From: Pisolithus tinctorius
Lineage: Eukaryota > Basidiomycota > Agaricomycetes > Boletales > Pisolithaceae
NCBI GenBank assembly: GCA_024663395.1
Contig: JANFAH010000006.1
Location: forward strand, 1,364,001 to 1,428,000
Reading direction: 5' to 3'
Length of the DNA: 64,000 nucleotides
This document shows positions 12,901 to 23,164 of this stretch, piece after piece. The stretch's first letter is position 1. Each line of letters begins with the position of its first letter. The notes beneath the pieces were generated by a model. The model ran no database searches, was not told the origin of the DNA, and worked only from the letters and a program-made list of their open reading frames with translations. The translations under genes were made by a program, and so were the position numbers.

Positions 12901-15900
12901 GCGTCGAAGAAGCATAAATAAGTATCTTGTTCGCAAGCGACGGGTGAAAACATCCACCCCGGAGGTTGGTGTTCAATGTATGTAGGCAGCGGAGCATGGT
13001 AAGTGGACCGGTCGAATTAGACGTCGAAGCTGGGGAAATCGGCTATGCAGTCAGTTGAAACGAGTATACCGGGAACTTACTTACTTGCGCTCAATATCGG
13101 CGACCTTATCTGTCGGGCGCCTCGTACGATACATACTGGGCAATTGTGACAAGATATGAATCCGACAGTTATGGGGCATGTGTATCAGAAGCCCGTGATT
13201 CCAGAAACACCCAGCATGTGTACGTCATGCATCATGGCGTGCTGGCACTCAAACCTTGAAGGAACCGAAGGGCAGCGTGCACGATTCTTGCCTGTAGGTG
13301 GTGCCTATTCGTCCCCTGCTCGTTTGTAATTGCTGTCTTGTCAAGGGCGCGTTCCTTCTTTGCAGGCAAGGACTCAGAGGAACCTCGAGTCCGGCCCGGG
13401 AAAGGTCGCCCACCAGCCAATCAGCATCCATCTAATTTATCGCAACGTACCCGGCCCGGAGTCTTGAAGATAAGATGACAGGTCTTCTTGGGTCTTCTTC
13501 TTCCCGCGGGGTTTTGCGCTGTCAAGATGTCGTCTTTTGTTTTTGTTTTGCTTGTCGTTATTATTTGGACGCGTCGATCAAGAAGGCAGGCTTCCAGCTC
13601 GGCCAACTATTTGTGGCGCCGCCGCCGCCGCCGCACGACGCCGTGCCGACAAACATCTTTTGCGTTCCGTGTTGTTGCATATTCATGTTCCCTGCTTGTG
13701 GGGGAGTCAGATGATACACACATTGAGGGCCTCATATATGTTATCAGCGTCCGAGATATCAAGAGACGTCAACGCTGTCACCACTACATATTATATGCTC
13801 CTACTTACTGTGCACGTCTTCAGAGACGGTGTCATATTTCAATCAGAACCTTGGCTCCTCGCACTCATCACGATTGCGAGCGAGCTTCGGTTAGATATCC
13901 GCAACGATCTCATATAATATATTTGGTGTACTCAGCCCTGAACATCGTGTCAGGTTCCGAATATTAGCCCCGTTAACACTTTCCGAAGCACAGATCTGCC
14001 AACCGAATCATGGGGTAATAGTGCTATCTATCCGCATCTATCATACTGTAGCTGCAACATCACATGGTTTATTCCATATCCAGTTTCCATCGGGAATGTT
14101 TATTTACTCGAGCACGAAAATCTAACGGACTCGGTTTTCGCTTTCGTATGCAACAGGATGAAGGTTATGACTCGTACGCCAAGGGAACTAGGCTGGCACA
14201 CCGAACACACGTGTGTAAGCCTGAGTCTGGGACCATGTTGATCCTTGAAAGGCTGTCACATTCATATGTACATAAATATGACAAGATGAGGGGAAAACAA
14301 AACAAGTCCATTGCCATAGGAAACATACCAGCGTTTGTCAGATTTTAATAAATCCCGCAATATTCAGGAAAGCCACACGCCTGGAGTACGGCCCGTTGGA
14401 GCGGTGACAAGTCTGCTATGAGGCATCCTCGTCGGGGTGTACTTCGGGTTGGGGGGAAGCAGTTATTCACTGTGCGTTCCAACCATCGGGCAAATTCGTT
14501 CTCTGAGTCGCCGAGTGCAGAAACTTATGTCAGGGAAAGTGGCTTTGACTCACTATCCAGGCGACCGCCCACATCGAAGACAGAACGGAGCAGAGCGCGG
14601 TGAGACCAACCAGCACACCACTTGCATGGACACTCAATCCATTGACTCACCCGACCTGCTCTCGACCTCGCTAACACCGACTAAAGGTCAGCTCAAATTG
14701 TGTTCAGCAAGACCGGAAGAGCGGTCAACGTACGTCATGGTAGACTATATGACACCGAATAGTGTCGACATTTCCTAGTGGTGACAGCTGCCAACCTGGA
14801 AAGCTGAACAAGACTTTGGAGACACGTTATTCCGCACTTTAATGCGACTGCTTGGGCCAATAATCGGTCTGCCGTATATAATTCCATTACCGTGTGTGTT
14901 AATCGGACGAGGAAGTAAGAAGAATCATCGACCAAAGTTCCCACCATCGCTATCAGTCAATGTGGAACAGAGGAGCGAACCTGTGTGAAGGATGAAGGAA
15001 CTTTAGGTCAATGCTATCCCAAGTGGCGGTAGCGTGTACGACGGCATTCAAAGTTTCAGCCAACAACAATAACAAGGATGACAACCCACGTTCTGTGTCA
15101 AGGGCGAACCACCAGGTATCACGCTGTTTAACGTTACCTTCGCGTAAACTAGCCAAACCAGGGCGAGCGTCTTGCGCTGTTTGAGGTCTGAGCCAGATGC
15201 CGTGACACTCAAGAGGCCAAACAAACCAAGGTCCTTTTATATTCAGTATAAGCCGCACGGGGAATAGCCCTTTCCACCTAACATGGAAGTATACATACAT
15301 AGTTGGAGACAGCCAACCACGCACGAACGGAAGGTAGGAGGTGGGGGAAAGCGGTCCTAATGGCGAGGGAATACAACGATGCATCATGCAGTTCTGCAAA
15401 CAGCAATTAAGGTGATGCCAATTGACCAGACCGTTGCACACAGGAGTCGGTCCCGTGTCTCTTCAACGTACTGTGTATGTCATGACGATAGCATCGGCAC
15501 ATGTCACAGCAGTATATTCCACAACAGCCTTGACCAGCTATGGTTCCGCCGGTTCAAGGAGCAAGCGGGGAACTGTCAGATGTATTGCGACGTGTCAGGG
15601 CTACGGCAATGGTGATCAGAAATAGAACGTTGTCCACTTCCCATCTTGATGAATTTTGAGGGTGGAAGCAATGAAGGTAAGGGCGTAAACCTACCGTGCA
15701 CAGCGCTGCATGCTGTACAGCAGAAAGAACTCACGGATCTTCGGAGGGAAAAACCTACCGAATTATAATATCCCTTTGTGATATCAGAACTCGCCCAAAC
15801 GGTCAAACCTTGAGAATGCACAGCAGATCGCAAGCAGCACGAGAAACAAACCACGAGGACATTTGACTGATCACTCATGCAGTCTGTAATCCGATCATTA

Positions 15901-16650
15901 CACGGAATAGGAAAAAATAATCTAAGTTCAAGATGAGAACACCGCAGAGCGCAGAATTTTAGAACTGCGGTCTGAGTTAAAGTTCATACTGCTCACCGCT
16001 GGTCAGATGCTCGCACGGCGTCTGAGCTCGCTCAATCCCCACCCGACGTGAGCACGGGAGAGACCTTACTTGGTGGGGATAAGAGCAGCTGGAAAATTCG
16101 CAACAAACAGCAGTGGGGGATATTGACAAGAAGCAGAGCCATTTCGCGGCCGACCGATCGGGTGAAATGGAACCACTTAGCGACGCTGTGGATGGCGGCC
16201 GTGCCAAGACGCTAGTTCAGTAAAACGAAAGGTGAAGGGCTATGTATTACAGTGCTTAGCAATTTTCCTCGACATCTGCGCCTGGGAGCCGACTTTTAGC
16301 ACATCAAGCAGGCTGTTCTCGAAACTAGAAATCAGGATGGTGGTCGTTGAGGGGGGCTGCTACGGGTGCTTCAACACTTCCCCCGACCCCAACATAGCGT
16401 CGATAGCTATTACTCAACGACGTGGCGGGCCGCCGGAAACCCCTTACGGTAACCCCCCTCAGCTTACGGGTGACCCCTCCCAATCGAAGACCCTGTGTGA
16501 CGTCATCATAACTTACTTGGAAATATGTACCTGTAATGGACGTGTCAGCCCTGGCAGTGGCTGACCCGGGTCCGACGGTTCAGGCTCAAGGCTGCGGTTT
16601 TGGCACTGTCGACACGGCGACGACGACGACAAGACCAACTCAAGGTAGTC
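9998..16650. other. Long gene-free stretch downstream of the Con7-like gene
   Basis: About 6.7 kb in which I find no supportable gene on either strand. Frames up to 189 codons occur (such as 11081-11650 minus and 12042-12554 minus), but they are Cys/His/Arg-rich, without domain signatures and without joining exons. The stretch holds a small GCGAT tandem near 10641-10657 and a GCC run at 13618-13634. It could carry 3' UTR, non-coding transcripts or decayed mobile DNA; none of these can be shown from sequence alone. Confidence 0.5.
13618..13634. repeat. GCC trinucleotide microsatellite
   Basis: Five to six perfect GCC units in otherwise non-coding DNA. Seen directly. Confidence 0.8.
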
Positions 16651-18826
16651 ATGCCATTCAGGCTTGCGGAGATCCCCATCGAAGTCCTGCTTGACAACTT
16701 TCTGCCCTTGCTTCCTGTCCCTGACTTGAACAATCTCGGGTCGACAAATCGGTTCTTTCATAATCTATGCAATGACAATACCTTTTGGAAGAGGAAGATC
16801 CAAGAGGATTTCAATTTCCCGTGCAACGATACCGCGAGGAGCAGTGGATGGAAGTTTATCTATCGCGGCTTGAGTAATCCACGCACTTATGTCTGGGGGT
16901 GAGCTCTTCATTCCGACCATTGGAGGTTGCACACACTCAATATTTGATCCTCGGCTCCACTTTGTAACATTGCATAGAGAGTCGTCCAAAGGAAGGTTGG
17001 GCATGCCAAAGTTCCGAAAGGCGATTATCGGAGATGCCCCGTGGCCAGTCCGGCTCCAAATCGGCCGCCCTGGCATCCGTATCGTCCACTTATCTGCAGC
17101 GGGAATGTACGTACATCTATGTCTTCCACAGCTAGCGAGACAACGTTCGTCGTTCAGGTCATTCTTCGCTATCGATTCTGCAGGCGATCTCTATGCTTGG
17201 GGTGAACCACATACACAAACTTGCCAAAGTTTCCCGATTGACGATTTGGGTCAGGCACACTGGACGGCTTGGGGTTTGCCCCACCTAACGAAGGGTATTC
17301 TGCACCAGGAAAGATTGCATTACAACCAAAAAGACTACAGCTGCCCGCCCCGACACATGCTATAAGGTAATACAGCGCTTGCTGTGTCTCGGAGCTCACT
17401 GAAGTGATATATATATATCCAGTTGTGGAAGACTGCATGCGACAACTCTAGACGAGAACATGCACATTTGGACCTTTTTGAGTTTTGGACGACCCTTCCG
17501 TTTGGTAACGCCGTTCTTGGATGTGAGTTCTCCCCAGACGTCACCCCACCAAGTGGTTTCCGGATGGAACTTCTCCGCTACATTGACAAAGACTGGTGGC
17601 GTGTATGTTTGGTTCCCATGGGGCGCACAAATCTCCAGAGAAATCGACCAGCAGAACGACATGATGAATCAACAGGGTCAGAGGGTAGATGAATTTGAAG
17701 AAGGCGTTATACCCTGTGTGACCTGGCAACTCCACCACGATCCCCATGGGTTGCCTGATCTTCCACCCTTACCTTATCTTTCCAGTGGCACCTATTCCAA
17801 GGATATTCGCCTGGTGAAGATCGCAGCGATGGAGCACGACATTGTTGGACTCACCAACCAGGGGCACGTCATTAAGTTCTGTTTGCATGGGGGTGAGCTA
17901 TCCAGGTGGACGTCATGGGAATACGTCAGTTTCGTTTTCTCTGTCGGTCAGTAATGACCCTTCTAAGCTTTTGTCGCAGCTTCCCTTGTTCTCTGAACCT
18001 GACAAAATCAAGGAACATCTAACATGCACTGTCCCCGGAATACAGCTTCCTGACAACATTCTGATCACTCATGTAAACCGAACTTGCTTGCGTGTCATGT
18101 GCTCCTGCGCTCACTTACCCTCTAGATCTCTGCACAATTTTCAACTTTCGTTGCGTATTCCACTGGGTCTAGCTCGGTAGTCCTCATGGGTACAAGGGAA
18201 ACCGACACCCACAGCAGACCGGAAATTATCCCCTCATTGCAGAACCGCAACGTCATTTCTGTTGTCATCGGAGACTATCACTACGGGGCATTGACGTCCA
18301 CAGGCAAATTATTAACATGGGGCAATTTCTCCCGTGGCGCACTTGGTCTGGGAGACCCTGCGAGAATTGAACCCGGTAAGCCCGGAGGGTATATAAACGA
18401 AACACAGCGACAGTCGGCTGCTCGCCATGGAGGGCCATTTCCGCCACGTGTGACGGAGCCCACCGAAGTCAGGTTTGATCACGACGAGAAGCGCCGCCGG
18501 GAGAGGTTCTGTTTTGCAGCGACGGCGGCAGGGTGGCACATGGGAGCGCTGGCGATCGATCTTGAGGTATGTTCTCCGTACGTCGACTTGGGCGTCATAA
18601 TTTCCTAACTCTGCTATATTAGCCAGACGAAAGCGATGAAGACGAGGAAACGGTGCGCATGCCTGGAGGTTTTCCTCCCACTCAAGAGACTTCGCATGAC
18701 CCGGATGACCCTGGCCCCAGCTTCCCATTCGCCATAGGGCCACCACATTTGTCGATATACAGAATTGGTTTTCCTGGGAGAGGTGGAGTTCGCGGTTGGC
18801 AACCCCCACGCGGGCGGGGTGGTTGA
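16651..18826 (+). CDS. F-box protein with RCC1 repeats (Saf1-like ubiquitin ligase adaptor)
   Basis: Probable substrate adaptor of an SCF ubiquitin ligase. Exons 16651-16898, 16978-17106, 17158-17201, 17255-17366, 17423-17924, 17980-18072, 18126-18566 and 18623-18826 give 590 residues in frame. Residues about 4-45 form an F-box (LAEIPIEVLLDNFLPLLPVP followed by the LGSTNRFFHNLC helix). The rest holds RCC1 blades: YVWGESSKGRLGMP, HLSAAGMSFFAIDSAGDLYAWG, ISCGRLHATTLDENMHIW, WNFSATLTKTGGVYVWFPWG, VIGDYHYGALTSTGKLLTWG and AAGWHMGALAID. The tail is acidic then Gly/Pro-rich. F-box plus RCC1 is the architecture of yeast Saf1, which targets vacuolar enzyme precursors; sharing that substrate range is inference. 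An in-frame ATG at 16600 would add 17 basic residues; I chose 16651 because it lies just before the F-box. Confidence 0.88.
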
Positions 18827-19745
18827 CGGGCATGGGCATTTTTCGCAATGTAGAAGGGTGTATGGTGGCTATGGAGTTGTATCTTTGTAGACGAATACTT
18901 GTATCTCACGTCACTGTATCGAAGGATTCTTATTCACTCTGCAATACTGGAAGCTGCTCGTCTTGGGTCCTCTCCAGCATTTTGACAAGCAGACCGCAGC
19001 ACCCTATCTAGGGATTTCCAAACCTTGGATCTGCATCACTGTTAACTCCACGTGGATCGATATTGTTACAGCTGTTTTCAAAAGGGGCATGAAAATTTAC
19101 TTGCCATGAATTTCAGTGCTTGGTAGGGATTCGAGTTCAACAGACTCTCCTGCCTAAGGATAGGTAGGTGGTGGCCTCTGGACTGCCATTTCTCTTCCGG
19201 TTCCTAGATTTGATTGAGCCTGGACTGCCTTGTATCCTGACCTAACCTGAGTCTTCTGGAATTAGGTGTGGAGGGCGCGGCAGTTCATCCCCTATACCAG
19301 ACATAAAGCCATCCCAGTTCATGGGGCGCCAGTAGGTTAGTCTTACGTGCATGGTAAGTTGGTGTGAACGAAGCATTACAGAATACTTGAAGATAGGAAA
19401 CTGGATCAGACAGATGCAGTCAAGGATGAATGGGAGGGATAGAAAAACAATGTCCCACTTACGAGGACTATCTAAACGGTGACAACCACCTTCATACCTG
19501 TTGGGATAGATCTCCCATTCATGTGGGCGATGTCGTTGGTGAAATTGAACATACTGCCTGTTGATAGGAAGAGTGGAACATCTCTGGGGTACCTCTGAAA
19601 TATCATAACCCATACTTCAGCAGTAGTGGTTTTGTGATTTAACTTAGCGGTACTCGGTGGGCATTAGGTTCGAGCAACGCAGTGACCAAGAACTGGATTA
19701 CATAAATACCGATGAGTCAATATGCAAAGAAAAATAAAAAGATCT
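18827..19745. other. Intergenic region before the tRNA gene
   Basis: About 0.9 kb with the 3' flank of the F-box/RCC1 gene and downstream flank of the minus-strand tRNA-Pro. No gene seen. Confidence 0.6.
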
Positions 19746-19826
19746 GGGCCTGGCCGGGAATTGAACCCGGGACCTCCTCCATTTGGAATACCCTAAGAAG
19801 GAATCATACTACTAGACCACCAGGCC
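19746..19826 (-). tRNA. tRNA-Pro (anticodon AGG) with a 9-nt intron
   Basis: Read on the minus strand, 19826-19820 (GGCCTGG) pairs with 19753-19747 (CCAGGCC) as the 7-bp acceptor stem, with C at 19746 as discriminator. The D arm follows, then anticodon stem CCTTC with loop start TTAGGG, so the anticodon is AGG (Pro). The 3' half of the anticodon stem (GGAGG, with one G-T pair) resumes only after ten bases. One is loop position 38, leaving a 9-nt intron at the canonical 37/38 site. The T arm is CCGGG-TTCAATT-CCCGG. After splicing it is 72 nt, and the body resembles other eukaryotic tRNA-Pro. CCA is not encoded, as expected. Confidence 0.93.
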
Positions 19827-20476
19827 TCTGCGGAGGTTGCGCTCAGGTCTTACAAGTTCACGGAGTACCGCTTTAGGATACACTACGATGTTCGTCGTAC
19901 TGTAAAGGTGTGGGGCTGGGACATAGGGAAGCAAGAATCAAGTCCGCTCCGCAATGTATAATATAAAGGGGAACCCATGCCGGTATCCATAGGAGTCTCA
20001 GTGGTCAAGAAACGCACATACAGTTCGTTCATAAGAAGGGCTGGGTGATATGGTGTACTAAAGCTTGAGCGATGGGAAGCGCATCCTCTTGCGTTGACTG
20101 TATGGGCTTTCGATTGGAACATGGTCTACTGGAATGGCAGGAGGAATTACACTGGTTTTCGACCTACATCGCTGGAGGGATGACTCGGGTGATATCTTCC
20201 CACAAACCGAGGCAATGTGGTGGAAAGCTCGCGGGGAGGACGGAACAGAGAAACCGTCCATCGTGCGACGATAATACGCACTGTGGTGTGTGAGACTGGT
20301 TGCAGGAGCACCCGAAGGTGGCTGATGGAACTGAGGACGACGATAAACTGGGTAAGTGATTAATGATCTGGAACCCCTCGCAGGTAATCCAGCAATGTTC
20401 TAAACAACATGAGAGAGGGAAGCGAGTCAAACTAAAATTTGAACGAACATGTGATTCATGTAGGGAGTCCGTCGCT

Positions 20477-21430
20477 CTACGATAACCCTGCATGACCGTT
20501 GGTATCGGGAAAGCTCGAGAAGTTGCTGGGCCCTGCTGATTGGAAAGAGTTAACCGTGAAAATGGATGGGAAAGCGAGGTTAGTACTAACGGAAGCATTC
20601 ACATACGTCTCTTGTTCACTCTTTGGGTCGTTAGAAAATGGCGTGGAGATCTTTTCTTCCAAGGCGGTGACACGAGAAGCCATGTGCCAGGATGTTGGCG
20701 ACCTCCCGCGTGAATGATGATGGTTCCCACAAAGAAACTTTGTGCTCGATGCTGCAGGTCTTAATTTACAAGAAGCAGCCCTGACCCAATCAGCAAGATC
20801 TTCCAGTTGTTGAAGTATATCGACGACGTCCTGGGGAAAGCCAGTGTTTCGTTCTTCATGCCTGAGGTTGGCGGAGAGAAAAGCACTGTTACGCCTCTTT
20901 CCAGAGGTATGTTTATTGTCATTAGCGATACCGTACATGCTGTGTCGGTTGTTCTCCGACATGGGAACAACAACGTGTGTCCTGCTAGCTTGCTTTCGGG
21001 CACATTCACGATTTGGTGGAAGAACTGGACTTTGAAGAGACGAGGCGATGGTATCATCTTGATTTGTTAAGTTAGCTCGAGTCATCGGTAAGCCTTCCGC
21101 TTGCATAGTCTTCTGTATGTCTGACATGAGCAGTACACACCGCGGGATAGCGGTGTTAGATATACGAAAATTTGATACAAGGGAGTAAGGAGAGTCTACG
21201 GTGCGAGAGAGAACCGCAGAAGAACTACTGCCAGACTTCTGTGGCGTAGTAGGTGAGTTGTCATGTGGAAAGCCTAGCAGAGCTGTAGCAAAGGAAGGGT
21301 AGCCTGCTGAAAAAAATCCGGTCGGTAGACAAGCTGAAAGCAAGAAAGCGAGCCGCGCCATAGGTCGTATCAACCTGACTTCAGCCCCATTTTGAATGCT
21401 TAGAGGGGAAAGGTTAGATTCACCTCGCAT
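20477..21430 (-). CDS. Orphan reading frame, 317 codons, hypothetical
   Basis: A single uninterrupted minus-strand frame of 317 codons, long for chance at this base composition. I do not recognise the product. Near the N-terminus MARLAFLLSACLPTGFFSA looks like a secretion signal if translation begins at that internal Met (codon 24). The remainder is rich in Ser, Thr, Asn and Pro, with one possible short helix (VVDILQQLEDLADWVRAA) and no Cys pattern. Part of it (20591-20720) is similar at the DNA level to 21986-22111, but there the equivalent frame is closed. It may be a lineage-specific secreted protein, or a spurious frame on decayed repeat DNA. No good splice extension was found. Confidence 0.3.
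   Translation of the reverse strand: MRGESNLSPLSIQNGAEVRLIRPMARLAFLLSACLPTGFFSAGYPSFATALLGFPHDNSPTTPQKSGSSSSAVLSRTVDSPYSLVSNFRISNTAIPRCVLLMSDIQKTMQAEGLPMTRANLTNQDDTIASSLQSPVLPPNRECARKQASRTHVVVPMSENNRHSMYGIANDNKHTSGKRRNSAFLSANLRHEERNTGFPQDVVDILQQLEDLADWVRAASCKLRPAASSTKFLCGNHHHSRGRSPTSWHMASRVTALEEKISTPFSNDPKSEQETYVNASVSTNLAFPSIFTVNSFQSAGPSNFSSFPDTNGHAGLS
20591..20720. repeat. Diverged repeat, copy A
   Basis: Shares a block with copy B (21986-22111) in the same orientation. The core 20681-20708 matches 22073-22100 at 25 of 28 bases, and a second block (TTAGA-AATGG near 20632) also aligns. The nature of the repeat is unknown; an old local duplication or a decayed dispersed element are both possible. 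Confidence 0.6.
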
Positions 21431-21985
21431 GACAGAATAGTGGTGGTTGCTTTCAAGGGTTTATAGACGAAGTCTACTTCGCAGTCGATCCTGGTCTACA
21501 GAGGAGAACAAATTCTGGCGGTCCTTTCGATTCGACTGAAGTGAGCAACAAGCCATCCGCACCCCAGGGCACTGGTGAGGGAAAGAAACAACGCACTTCG
21601 AGTTTTGTGGATTGAGAAGACAACCTCCCCGGTACCCTGGGTGCGTAAACCAAACAGGAGGGTTAAGCATCTTCGATGTCTTGCTGCTACTACACAGCGA
21701 CGAACAATATGAACGGCGTCTCGTATCCCCCGTGATGCACGACTCCCTCGTGGCTTAATGTCGGTAACTAGAAATTATCAGGCCACGAACGGAACAGACG
21801 CTCAGGAATAGAAATCCAGATACACTCGTCGTCGACATCAGAATGACAAGCCAAGCCCAAACCTTTGGTCAGGACTTCCGACCCGCCGGAGGGTTCAGCG
21901 TGAGACGCCTGCAGACATGAGAGGCACACCCGCCTCCTGCATCTTATGTGACAAGTTCGCACAGATGCTGCGCCCAGCATGCCTG

Positions 21986-22111
21986 CGAAAGCTTCATACC
22001 CACGGGAGCATGAGTATTCGCATCTTCGAGTTATTAGACAATGGCACGGGGGCTCTTTCCTCCACAAGAAGTCATGTGCCGGGAAATTGGCGACCTCCCG
22101 AATGAAAGAAA
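21986..22111. repeat. Diverged repeat, copy B
   Basis: Partner of copy A about 1.4 kb away. The alignment needs a small gap of about 5-8 bases before the 28-base core at 22073-22100. Confidence 0.6.
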
Positions 22112-23164
22112 TGATAGTCTGTGAGGAAGTCCCTGTGAACCTCTCCGATCGGGTCGTCTGACTTGCGGTCGGGTCCAGTGCGAGACGACCTGCAAGTATT
22201 CATGCCGATCGTGAATATCATTTAAAACGAGCGATACTCAGTGAGAGACGTAGATTCGCCATGATGATAATCAATGTTCAACGTTCAAACGTGGATGAAC
22301 TTGGGTGATTTGTATTTTGACGGACGCTTGAACGGACGTTCCGAGAGTTTCTCACGGCCCTTTCGGTTTCAAATCGACCCCGGGTGCGCTAGACTGGCGA
22401 GTGTCTCCACCGATCGCACGGACCAATCTTTCTTCGTACGGCTCGGCAAAATATCAGCATTCGAGATCACGACGGAGCCGTTTGAAGGCCGAAACTCAAG
22501 TCTGTGCGAACAGCATTCTTCTGTTTTGCTCAGATCTCTCTACAGGTTGTTCAGCATCTGTCACACGCAGCATTCAACTTCAACGTACGAAGACACTACC
22601 GTTCCCTCTTTTGCCGCTTTAATTACCCTGGATTTTTCTATCTTGCAACGTGGTGCACTCAGTGGGAATCGACCAGTATTTCTTCAAGTTGCCGCCCCCG
22701 GGAGGTTGCTCGAGATCCTGGTACGCGTGGGTTTCACTCTTATTCATTATGAGCTTTGTTATTTTCCTTCTGAAAGGCAGTCCGGACATTTTGCATGTGC
22801 GGAGACATTGCATTCTTCTACACAATAAAGTCTTCAACACAAGTCACTAATCATTTCTCCCTCACAGGTTCAACGTTACTCCGCTCGTAGTAAGTCACTT
22901 TCTCATACGTTACGGAGTGATGATATGCTGTTTGCACGTCAGTCCGACCTATGCAAAATGACAACGCATAGGATTAGACGAAAGAGTTCGCCATATCTGA
23001 CTATTATGATATTTCTTATTCTCGCAACGCACACGACTAATGACTTGAGCAGACCCCACGGATTGAAACTCTTGCTTCACGTGCCTCAGCTTCAATCTGT
23101 ATGTCTCTATCTGACTGACCCACCGCCTTATTCGACATCTGGTTCCGTTGTCTAGTTATAACTC

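Larger units (their letters stand above)
19827..23164. other. Gene-poor region between the tRNA and ELMO genes
   Basis: About 3.3 kb. It holds one orphan minus-strand frame (20477-21430) and a diverged two-copy repeat, listed separately. A plus-strand frame at 22274-22828 and others overlapping it in two more frames have no recognisable domain. The last 350 bases are the likely ELMO promoter. Confidence 0.5.

Noticed and set aside
22274..22828. 184-codon plus-strand frame ahead of the ELMO gene
   Set aside because: Two other frames are open over much of the same DNA, composition is not protein-like and no domain or splice partner is seen, despite an AATAAA at its end.
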